Positions 1 through 5,048 of a stretch of 8,089 bases of DNA are shown here, piece after piece; positions within the stretch are counted from its first letter, which is position 1, and every line of letters begins with the position of its first letter. Under the pieces are notes generated by a model. That model ran no database searches, was not told the DNA's origin, and saw only the letters and a list, made by a program, of their open reading frames with translations. Made by a program: the position numbers and the translations under genes. Source of the DNA: Myxococcota bacterium (GTDB lineage: Bacteria > Myxococcota_A > Polyangia > HGW-17 > JAJRWW01); the NCBI GenBank assembly GCA_024276595.1, contig JAJRWW010000474.1, positions 1 through 8,089 of the forward strand. The letters are read 5' to 3'.

Positions 1-235
1 GTTCTTCAACGGCCACACCCACGACTACGAGCGCGGGGAGAGAAACGGGGTGACCTGGATCATTACGGGAGGGGGCGGCGCGACCCTCGACTCCTTCCAG
101 CAGAACTTCGAGCACATCGTGGTGTACGAGTCCGCCTGGCACTTCGTGCAGGTAGACGTGTCCGGCGCCGAGGCCACCTTCCGGGCGACAGACATCGACG
201 GAGACGAGCTGGACAGCTTCACCCTCACGCGCTAG
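1..235 (+). CDS. Metallophosphoesterase (purple acid phosphatase-like), C-terminal fragment
   Basis: The frame is open from base 2 to the TAG at 233-235 and gives the last 77 residues of a protein whose start lies outside the window. Near its beginning it has GHTHDYER, which matches the last metal-binding block (GHxHxYER) of calcineurin-like phosphoesterases, in particular the purple acid phosphatase group; its two His residues are expected metal ligands. Just after comes the strand and glycine run WIITGGGGA, also typical of this family. The remaining ~50 residues form a short beta-rich tail (HIVVYES, WHFVQVDVSG, ATFRATDIDG) like the C-terminal strands of these enzymes. The likely role is hydrolysis of a phosphate ester, probably outside the cytoplasm, but signal peptide and substrate cannot be judged. 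No neighbour on the same strand continues the operon. A weak 5-bp stem (237-241 with 245-249) follows the stop with no T-run. Confidence 0.82.
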   Translation, partial: FFNGHTHDYERGERNGVTWIITGGGGATLDSFQQNFEHIVVYESAWHFVQVDVSGAEATFRATDIDGDELDSFTLTR

Positions 236-506
236 CGAGGCTGCGCCTCAGAGCGACGAGGGGGTGTCGACCAGGGGTGTGCGCCGGTGTTGGTGATTTT
301 GCCCGTATGTGGGGCCTCGCTAGGCTGACTGTAGAGGGGGACTCTGCGGTCCCCCTCCCCCGCAGGCCACTACCCGTGGCCCGCGGGCCCCCCTCCCCTC
401 AGCCCGGCGACACTCGTCGCCTGCCGGTGCATGTGCACCGGCAGGTTGGCGCTTGGTTGTGGTTCTGAAGCGCAAGATGGCAGAACCCATACGACAATTT
501 CTTGCT
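236..506. other. Convergent intergenic region with no gene
   Basis: About 270 bases separate the phosphoesterase stop from the first copy of the 46-bp repeat. I see no credible coding sequence on either strand: the open frames here have biased, low-complexity composition and no ribosome-binding site. The region lies between converging genes (plus-strand gene ending at 235, minus-strand gene ending at 540), so it is expected to receive transcription ends from both sides. Its second half is filled with strong stem-loops, annotated separately. Confidence 0.6.
334..487. other. Cluster of five stem-loops
   Basis: Five inverted repeats follow one another. (a) 334-342 pairs perfectly with 349-357 (9 bp, 6-nt loop). 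(b) 359-363 plus 365-370 pair with 376-381 plus 383-387 (11 bp interrupted by one A-C mismatch, 5-nt loop). (c) 406-411 pairs with 416-421 (6 bp, 4-nt loop). (d) 420-431 pairs perfectly with 434-445 (12 bp, only 2 nt between arms; it overlaps c by 2 bases). (e) 461-467 pairs with 481-487 (7 bp, 13-nt loop). None is followed by a T-run on either strand, so they are not classical intrinsic terminators. They could form a bidirectional termination zone between converging genes, a structured RNA, or dispersed palindromic repeats. The pairings are read directly from the sequence; the function is unknown. Confidence 0.6.
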
Positions 507-552
507 CGAGGGCTGCTTGGAGGCAGTCGAGGCAGTGGCTCAGAGCGAGGAG
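507..552. repeat. 46-bp direct repeat, left copy
   Basis: This stretch recurs in the same orientation at 2258-2303 with only three mismatches, all at its positions 10-12; the last 33 bases (520-552 and 2271-2303) are identical. Inside it is an internal near-duplication, GAGGCAGTC followed by GAGGCAGTG. The two copies enclose about 1.7 kb with a toxin-antitoxin operon and a gene relic. The stop codon of the third operon gene (540-542) lies within this copy. No transposase or integrase gene accompanies the repeats. They may be recombination footprints, a dispersed repeat family or target-site remnants. Confidence 0.85.
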
Positions 553-908
553 TGGGCGCGGCCCGGCACCTGGCGGACGAACATCCCTGGTGAGTGATCG
601 CCCGTGACGATCCCGCGGATGCGAGCGCGCGTCCCCTGCGCCCATCCCAGAGCCTCGGCTGCCTGCGTGGCGTGGTCGTGGGCCGCGTGGACGTCGAGGC
701 TGGTGATCTCGTAGGCCCAGCCCGTGGCGAGCCACCTGGGCGAGGTGAGCGCGACATCGAGGGCGAAGCCGGGGTTATTGGCCATGTGATCTCGCGCGGC
801 GCGGTTCAGGGTCCTCGGTTCGCAGGGCGCTGGCAGGGCCTTCTCCAGGAAGCGCACCGCTCGCTCGCCACCGGCGTACCGCGTGACCGCTGACGCTGCG
901 GTTGTCAC
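540..908 (-). CDS. Small uncharacterised protein coupled to the GNAT toxin gene
   Basis: A GTG start at 908-906 overlaps the toxin's TGA (907-905) in a GTGA arrangement typical of translational coupling; the frame gives 122 residues. The composition is protein-like: a predicted helical stretch with RYAGGERAVRFLEKAL near residues 10-25, then NPGFALDVALTSPRWL (45-60) and a helical block with WAYEITSLDVHAAHDH (64-79) ending near EALG at 88. I have the impression of a conserved small bacterial family with the pattern NPGFALD...RWL..G..YEIT..DV, but I cannot name it. The last ~19 residues look less regular and the stop codon is supplied by the 46-bp repeat, so the C-terminus may have been altered by the event that placed the repeat. 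The frame is also open upstream into the toxin gene, but that part is antisense-quality sequence. It may be a third component of the module or a passenger. Confidence 0.55.
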   Translation of the reverse strand: MTTAASAVTRYAGGERAVRFLEKALPAPCEPRTLNRAARDHMANNPGFALDVALTSPRWLATGWAYEITSLDVHAAHDHATQAAEALGWAQGTRARIRGIVTGDHSPGMFVRQVPGRAHSSL

Positions 909-1435
909 GGGATCTGCCCGAGAAGCGGCTTGATGTCGAGCACCATGCGGGCCGGAAACGCATCGGACAGCCGGCACAGCCCGAAGCGCTCGTAGAAGCG
1001 GACGGCGTCCTCGTTGATCGCGTCGGTGACGAAGAGGCGGAAAGCCACGGGGCCGGATGTTGCGAGCTCCAGCGTGAGCCCGAGCGCCTCCTCGAACAGG
1101 TGGCGGCCGAGCCCCTGGCCCTGGACGCGCGCGTCGACTGCGAGGCGTGCGAGGAGAACGCCGGGGATCGGAAACCTGGGCAGCTTCCACAGGGTGGGCA
1201 GCTCCTCGACCGACGTTCGCTCGACGCTTACCGTGGAGAGGCTGAAGTAGCCCGCGAGGCGGTCCACGCCTCCCTCCTCGTGGATCGCGAGGTACGTCCG
1301 CGACAGCAGGTCCTTCTCAGCGTGGCGCAGGGCGAACCGCCGCAAGTACTCCACCAAGGACGGCTCCTGGTTGCGGAAGTCCTTGAGCAGCGAGCGGTGC
1401 TTGCGCGCCAGCGCAACAACGCTTGGCGTCGACAT
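905..1435 (-). CDS. GNAT-family acetyltransferase toxin (TacT/AtaT/KacT type)
   Basis: This 176-residue protein has the layout of the GNAT toxins of type II toxin-antitoxin systems. Known members acetylate the amino group of charged tRNA and block translation. The N-terminal block (residues 20-50, with LVEYLRRFA and SRTYLA) matches the family's characteristic 'LxxWLRxxA...SRTYV' entry. AGYFSLS (61-67) fits the central strand. LLARLAVD followed by QGQGLG (94-110) is motif A, which grips the acetyl-CoA pyrophosphate. FYERFGL (147-153) carries the Tyr used as catalytic acid in TacT-like enzymes. All key elements are intact. The ATG at 1435 lies 4 bp after the antitoxin stop, so the two genes should be co-transcribed from the promoter at 1899-1927. 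The amino acid specificity of the target tRNA cannot be read from the sequence. Confidence 0.88.
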   Translation of the reverse strand: MSTPSVVALARKHRSLLKDFRNQEPSLVEYLRRFALRHAEKDLLSRTYLAIHEEGGVDRLAGYFSLSTVSVERTSVEELPTLWKLPRFPIPGVLLARLAVDARVQGQGLGRHLFEEALGLTLELATSGPVAFRLFVTDAINEDAVRFYERFGLCRLSDAFPARMVLDIKPLLGQIP

Positions 1436-1439
1436 TCGG

Positions 1440-1847
1440 TCAAGCCGACTCGTCGGCCCAGGTGAGCTCGGGCGCCATTCGTTCCGGGTCGGCTAGCCGG
1501 CGCAGGCACGCGATCAGAGCGGGCGGCGGGTCGAAGCCACGATCGAGAATCTCGGCGAGCCGGCGGGTCTCGGCGTCGTTGAGCTGGATGCGGGTCGGTA
1601 GCGGCGTCGCCTGCTCGTGGCGTTGCCGGATCCGCTCGATGACAGGATGCTCCAGCTCGCGCACATCGTCCTCGCCGCGGGCGACAACAGCTCGCCCTTC
1701 GGTCGCTTGGCGGATCACCCATGCCGCCAAGGCTGTCAGCTCCCGGAGGAGATCGGCCTTCTGGTTGGCCCGGAGCCCGAGCTCACGCCGGAGGCATTCG
1801 AGCTCTGCATCGAGAACCGCGTTTGTCTTCGCCTGAAATCGGGACAT
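1440..1847 (-). CDS. Antitoxin partner of the GNAT toxin
   Basis: The product is 135 residues from the ATG at 1847. I prefer this start because GAGAGG lies 7 nt upstream, and because the predicted transcription start (~1892) and palindrome (1875-1890) lie between it and the farther ATG at 1898, which would then not be transcribed; ATG 1883 is a weaker alternative. Residues 12-57 form a helical block (LRRELGLRANQK, LLRELTALAAWVIRQA) that could be a ribbon-helix-helix-like DNA-binding and dimerisation part, though it does not look like a standard DUF1778 N-terminus. Residues 86-118, with IQLNDAE, LAEILDRGF and DPPPALIACL, strongly resemble the C-terminal toxin-wrapping segment of DUF1778/TacA antitoxins ('LS..d...F...L..PP.P...L..L'). 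Position directly upstream of the toxin fits the usual antitoxin-first order. Expected roles are toxin neutralisation and autorepression. Confidence 0.78.
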   Translation of the reverse strand: MSRFQAKTNAVLDAELECLRRELGLRANQKADLLRELTALAAWVIRQATEGRAVVARGEDDVRELEHPVIERIRQRHEQATPLPTRIQLNDAETRRLAEILDRGFDPPPALIACLRRLADPERMAPELTWADESA

Positions 1848-1874
1848 CTCTGGACCTCTCTGGACACCCTCTAT

Positions 1875-1890
1875 GAGCAACATGTTACTC
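1875..1890. promoter_or_regulatory. Candidate operator palindrome of the toxin-antitoxin operon
   Basis: GAGCAACATGTTACTC reads as a 16-bp palindrome with one mismatched pair (fourth base from each end). It starts 28 bp upstream of the preferred antitoxin start and sits at or just after the predicted transcription start. This is where RHH-type antitoxins usually bind to repress their own operon. The role is inferred from position and symmetry. Confidence 0.45.
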
Positions 1891-1898
1891 ACTTTCAT

Positions 1899-1927
1899 AA
1901 TCTACGGTCCGGCAGCTCCCACGTCAA
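1899..1927 (-). promoter_or_regulatory. Sigma-70-type promoter of the toxin-antitoxin operon
   Basis: On the minus strand TTGACG (1927-1922) is followed after exactly 17 bp by TAGATT (1904-1899). Transcription would start near 1892, just in front of the palindrome at 1875-1890 and about 45 nt before the antitoxin ATG at 1847. No competing promoter of similar quality was seen upstream of the operon. Confidence 0.55.
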
Positions 1928-1982
1928 GCGATGAAAGCGATGAGCGCCACGCCCGCTCCACCCTGCGTGCCATTCCCGGTCC

Positions 1983-2141
1983 AACCACTGCCTGACGATG
2001 ATCGAAGGCCCAACGGTGCAGCTCGTCTCCAGTGAACAGATGGCAATCGGCCTTGAACCCGCTGGCGTGGTGTATCAGGTTAAAGTGCGCATGGTGCGAG
2101 CGTCCGAGCTCCACGCGCAACACCTCCGGGGGCGGGCAGCG
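1983..2141 (-). pseudogene. Relic of a nucleotidyltransferase-like gene
   Basis: About 53 residues read on the minus strand look like true protein within a region that otherwise does not: PPPEVLRVELG, then FNLIHHASGFKADCHLF, then GDELHRWAFDHRQAV. The pattern 'FNLIH..SGFKAD' followed by a short strand and a basic helix resembles a block in uncharacterised proteins with a nucleotidyltransferase-like fold, where the Lys-x-Asp is conserved. No start codon with a ribosome-binding site precedes it. The upstream part of the same open frame runs into the 46-bp repeat and has no family resemblance, and the frame continues beyond the block in unrelated sequence to a stop at 1902. I read it as an internal fragment of a decayed gene. 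The family assignment is tentative. Confidence 0.45.
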
Positions 2142-2479
2142 GTGAGTGTCAAGGTTGCTGTCGCCTGGAATGTGTCCACGCAGCCTCAGCATGAGCCTTG
2201 GCCTGCAAAGTGAAACAACCTGACTATTGGACCTTCGCTCGAGTATGAGGTTGAGGGCGAGGGCTGTGGGGAGGCAGTCGAGGCAGTGGCTCAGAGCGAG
2301 GAGGGAGCCCGGAAAGGGGTTGGGATCTGCACCATTTCTCCTGGACCCCACAGCAGCCTCACCCTCCGGATCGACCCGGTCACCTCACGCCCGTTGCCAG
2401 TCCAGCGGTTCGCTTGTTGACATTTCTGTCGGGTGGCTCACTCAAGCAGCCAGGGAGCTGTCGAGATCCCGACCGTTGT
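2142..2479. other. Gene-less stretch around the right repeat copy
   Basis: No gene is supported here. From 2142 to 2257 there is only sequence continuing upstream of the gene relic; 2258-2303 is the right copy of the 46-bp repeat. From 2304 to 2479 I see no coding signal, RNA gene or strong hairpin. A perfect TTGACA occurs at 2417-2422 on the plus strand, but no acceptable -10 lies 16-18 bp downstream of it, so I do not call it a promoter. Confidence 0.5.
2258..2303. repeat. 46-bp direct repeat, right copy
   Basis: Same orientation as the copy at 507-552, with three adjacent mismatches (positions 10-12 of the repeat) and 33 identical bases at 2271-2303. Unlike the left copy it overlaps no credible gene. 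Distance between copy starts is 1751 bp. Confidence 0.85.
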
Positions 2480-2480
2480 C

Positions 2481-2499
2481 TGGTATAAACTGGTATAAC
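2481..2499 (+). promoter_or_regulatory. Tandem extended -10 promoter elements
   Basis: A 10-bp unit is repeated head to tail (2480-2489 and 2490-2499), giving TGGTATAAA (2481-2489) and TGGTATAAC (2491-2499). Each matches the extended -10 pattern TGnTATAAT with one mismatch in the hexamer. No good -35 hexamer lies 16-18 bp upstream of either, which is tolerated by extended -10 promoters. Starts near 2496 or 2506 would give a leader of roughly 55-65 nt for the gene starting at 2562. Confidence 0.5.
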
Positions 2500-2561
2500 C
2501 ATGGGGAGCGAAGTGGCTGGATAGGCCACGGTTTTCGCGCATGATCCCATCGGGAGCATAT

Positions 2562-4493
2562 ATGCCCAGCAGCACGGCCCTGGCGATCTCTGGTGAGCGG
2601 CAGTTTCTGCGCCGCCTGGTCACCGGTCTCACCGCTGCCGGGGGCTCGGTGCAGGCGGTGGAGACCTTGAAGCAGGCCTACCCGCACTTGCAGGAGGCCT
2701 TCCTGGTCTTTTACCACGCGCACAGCCTGCCGGACGAGAACATCCAGAGGTTGGCCAATATCATCAAGGGTGGGCGCCGCCTGGCGGTGCTGGTGCCCAG
2801 ACCGGGCATCCGGGACATGCTGGGCCCCCTCTCCCTGGAGCAGGTCAGCTCAGTGGCATCGGTGGGGGCGGCCGATGGCGCCACCCTGGCGGGCATCGCC
2901 AGCAGGAACTTTTACGGAAACATCTTCGGGCTGGAGAGGTACTTGCCCTATGGCGTGCGGGCCCACGTCACCCTCATTGGCGACTACCACGAGAAGGCCG
3001 TCGCCATGGGCACCATCTCCTCCTTTGCCCGGGCCATGAACGTGCGTCGCAAGTATCTGGAGAACATCGAGCGTGTGGCTGACGAGCTGCTGATGAACGC
3101 CCTCTACGACGCGCCCCTGGTGGCCAGCGCCCAGGGCATCATCGAGCCATCCGGGGCGAAGGTGGCCGAGGATGGCGGTCTGCCCAGGGACCGGCTGGTG
3201 CTCCAGTACGCCTGCGATGGCGAGATGTTCGCCCTGGGGGTCACCGATCACTTTGGCGCCCTGGAGAAGTCCACGCTCATCGAGTACGTGAGCCGCTGCC
3301 TCACCTCTGCCCGCCCCCTGAGCCAGGACACGGGCACCGGAGCAGGCCTCGGGCTGTATCTGGTGTGCAGCTCCGTGAGCCAGCTCATCTTCAATGTCTC
3401 CCCCGGGGTGGCCACGGAGGTCGTCGCTCTGTTCGACCTGAGGGCTCCCAAGCTGCGGCTGACCCACATCAGCTTCCTGTCCGAGCGAGCAGACGTCTCG
3501 AGGGTGCCGGTGCTGGCAGGCCGGCAGCGGATCTCGGTCTCAGCGGCAGGCGGCCGCCCCTCCTCCACTCCCCTCTCGGTGAAGCTGGTGCTGGCGCTCA
3601 CCGTGCTGGTGCTGCTGGTGGCCGGGGGCATCCTCTTGTGGAACAGGAGCGCCCCCGCGCCTCGGGGTCAGCTCCTGGTGAGGACCACGCCCTCCGGGGC
3701 CGTGGTTGCCGTTGACGGGGTTCCTCGCGGGAGGAGCTCCCCCAAGGGGCTGCTGATCTTTGGCCTGGCGCCCGGGCCGCACACGGTGACCGCGAGCAAG
3801 AGGGGCTACCGCCCGGCGGAGCCGGTGTCTGCGCGCGTGCGGGCTGGAAGCCGGGCCGTGGTGTCCCTTGGGCTCCGGCTGCTGCCCGCCACGCTCAAGG
3901 TCTTTAGCAGCCCCAAGGGGGCGCAGGTGAGCATCGACCGCCAGCTCCGGGGCAGGACTCCCCTGGTGCTGAGGGGGCTGAAGCCTGGCCGGGAGTACAC
4001 GGTCTCCCTTGCCATGAGGGGCTATCAGGTCTTGCGGCGCAAGGTGAGGGCGCCGGGGCCAGGCGCCACCGATGCCCGGATGTTCCAGCTCGCCCTTTCG
4101 CCGGACTGGGGTTATCTCTGGCTGGCCACCAACGTCAAGGTGAAGGATGTGCTGCTCGACGGCCAGCCCATCGGGCTTGAGCCACCCCTGAAGGCGTATC
4201 GCGTCGCCCTGGGGGAGCACAAGCTGCTCCTGCGAAACCGCTGGCCCCATCTCAGGCACGAGGAGGTCTTCCAGGTCCGGGCGCCGGGGCAGGATGTGCG
4301 GCTGGACCTGGCTTTTGGCCGGGTCCGCCCCCACGGGAAGAGTACCCGTGTCTACTGGGACGGGCGCTATCGTCGTCACGCGTTTTATCTTCCGGTGGGC
4401 CAGTACACGCTCCGTGTGAGAGGGGCCGGGGGCAAGGCGCGGCGCCGAAGGGTGCTGGTGCGAAAGGGAGGAGTCTCCCGGGTCCGGCCGTAG
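2562..4493 (+). CDS. GHKL ATPase-domain membrane protein with C-terminal PEGA repeats
   Basis: I start at ATG 2562 (643 residues) because GGGAG lies 5 nt upstream; an in-frame ATG at 2541 has no ribosome-binding site. Residues 1-115 resemble a degenerate response-regulator receiver (AFLVFYHAHSL where the phospho-Asp strand would be, later LAVLVPRP), without the usual phosphorylatable Asp. Residues ~165-293 carry GHKL ATPase motifs: ADELLMNALYDAP (N box, E175 and N179), VTDHFGAL (G1-like, 227-234) and GTGAGLGLY (G2-like, 258-266). No phospho-acceptor His block is evident. A single hydrophobic helix (341-360) follows, then PEGA-like repeats at ~370-416, ~443-493 and ~517-573, plus a shorter one at ~599-625. 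The ATPase domain should be cytoplasmic and the PEGA repeats exported, so the protein may couple an inside nucleotide-dependent switch to the envelope. The C-terminus is very rich in Arg and Lys. Substrate and partners are unknown. Confidence 0.8.
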   Translation: MPSSTALAISGERQFLRRLVTGLTAAGGSVQAVETLKQAYPHLQEAFLVFYHAHSLPDENIQRLANIIKGGRRLAVLVPRPGIRDMLGPLSLEQVSSVASVGAADGATLAGIASRNFYGNIFGLERYLPYGVRAHVTLIGDYHEKAVAMGTISSFARAMNVRRKYLENIERVADELLMNALYDAPLVASAQGIIEPSGAKVAEDGGLPRDRLVLQYACDGEMFALGVTDHFGALEKSTLIEYVSRCLTSARPLSQDTGTGAGLGLYLVCSSVSQLIFNVSPGVATEVVALFDLRAPKLRLTHISFLSERADVSRVPVLAGRQRISVSAAGGRPSSTPLSVKLVLALTVLVLLVAGGILLWNRSAPAPRGQLLVRTTPSGAVVAVDGVPRGRSSPKGLLIFGLAPGPHTVTASKRGYRPAEPVSARVRAGSRAVVSLGLRLLPATLKVFSSPKGAQVSIDRQLRGRTPLVLRGLKPGREYTVSLAMRGYQVLRRKVRAPGPGATDARMFQLALSPDWGYLWLATNVKVKDVLLDGQPIGLEPPLKAYRVALGEHKLLLRNRWPHLRHEEVFQVRAPGQDVRLDLAFGRVRPHGKSTRVYWDGRYRRHAFYLPVGQYTLRVRGAGGKARRRRVLVRKGGVSRVRP

Positions 4494-4504
4494 GGCAGCC
4501 GCGG

Positions 4505-4520
4505 TGCCAGGTGGCTGGCA
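4505..4520 (+). terminator. Weak stem-loop after the PEGA-domain gene
   Basis: TGCCAG and CTGGCA pair perfectly around a GTGG loop, 12 nt after the stop codon. There is no T-run behind it, so intrinsic termination is doubtful and some transcription may continue into the lipoprotein gene at 4632. Confidence 0.25.
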
Positions 4521-4631
4521 GCGGGCGAGGTCGCCTTCGAGGTGGTTTACCGCTGAACGTAACTTTGTTAATGTGCCGCCTCGACCGCTCTACAACCTCA
4601 GGCGCTCGGCGCCCCAGAAAGGATCAGAGAC

Positions 4632-4973
4632 ATGAAAAGGACCTTCATTGGCCTCACCCTTGGTTTGCTGTTGGCGTTTGGTGCCTCTGGATGCAGCAAT
4701 CTGAAGGTGGATTGCGACAAGATGTGCGGCAAGACCTTCAAGGAGTGCGTTGGCGAGGTGCTGGTGGCCTCGGGCAAGATGGACAAGGCCAAGATCGATC
4801 AGATCAAGAAGATGGGTGCGCTCAAGAAGGTCCAGGAGGCCGGCTATGGCGCCTGCATGAAGGACTGCAAGAAGAAGAAGGGCTTTGGCTCGGACGCCAG
4901 CCAGATCAACAAGTGCCTCAAGGAGAAGGACTGCAAGAAGTACGCCGAGTGCATCAAGAAGCACATCAAGTAG
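4632..4973 (+). CDS. Small Cys-rich, Lys-rich lipoprotein
   Basis: The 113-residue product begins with a clear lipoprotein signal: MKR, a hydrophobic core (FIGLTLGLLLAF) and a lipobox ending ASGC, which puts the lipidated Cys at residue 21. AAAGGA (4618-4623) lies 8 nt before the ATG. The mature part has eight more cysteines in a regular pattern: C28-x3-C32-x6-C39, C75-x3-C79, C95-x5-C101-x5-C107. This suits up to four disulfide bonds in short helices outside the cytoplasm, or metal binding. Lysine is very abundant (mostly AAG codons), giving a basic protein. The 138-bp gap upstream has an A/T-rich patch (about 4558-4573) that could hold its own promoter, but the hexamers are poor. I do not recognise a named family; Cys-rich lipoproteins of this size are frequent in myxobacteria. 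Placement behind the PEGA membrane protein suggests an envelope role, without proof. Confidence 0.82.
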   Translation: MKRTFIGLTLGLLLAFGASGCSNLKVDCDKMCGKTFKECVGEVLVASGKMDKAKIDQIKKMGALKKVQEAGYGACMKDCKKKKGFGSDASQINKCLKEKDCKKYAECIKKHIK

Positions 4974-5000
4974 CGGCTGGCGCGGCCTGGCCACCTGGTG

Positions 5001-5033
5001 GAGCGCCAGGTTCCAGGCGCTCGTTTCCTCCTT
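5001..5033 (+). terminator. Probable intrinsic terminator of the lipoprotein gene
   Basis: GAGCGCC (5001-5007) pairs perfectly with GGCGCTC (5016-5022) around an 8-nt loop and is followed on the plus strand by the T-rich GTTTCCTCCTT. It starts 28 bp after the lipoprotein stop and lies between converging genes. On the minus strand there is no T-run, so it would act mainly on plus-strand transcription. Confidence 0.5.
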
Positions 5034-5048
5034 GTATCCCCACCGTTT

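Noticed and set aside
334..445. Transfer RNA, riboswitch or CRISPR repeats
   Set aside because: The stems do not form a cloverleaf, match no riboswitch core I know, and are unequal in length and sequence with no regular spacers.
540..1190. A longer minus-strand frame covering the third operon gene and part of the toxin gene
   Set aside because: The part above 908 is antisense-quality Arg/Pro-rich sequence overlapping the well-supported toxin; only 540-908 looks like protein.
902..1465. Long plus-strand open frame opposite the GNAT toxin
   Set aside because: It is the complement of a clearly recognisable gene and has no family resemblance.
507..2303. Integron cassette with attC sites
   Set aside because: The repeats lack recognisable GTTRRRY/RYYYAAC boxes and are shorter than usual attC sites; no integrase gene is present.
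2417..2422. Perfect TTGACA as a -35 box
   Set aside because: No acceptable -10 hexamer lies 16-18 bp downstream; the tandem TATAA elements are over 60 bp away.
3540..4379. Long minus-strand open frame opposite the PEGA region
   Set aside because: Pro/His/Gly-rich translation typical of the reverse strand of a GC-rich gene; no ribosome-binding site or domain.
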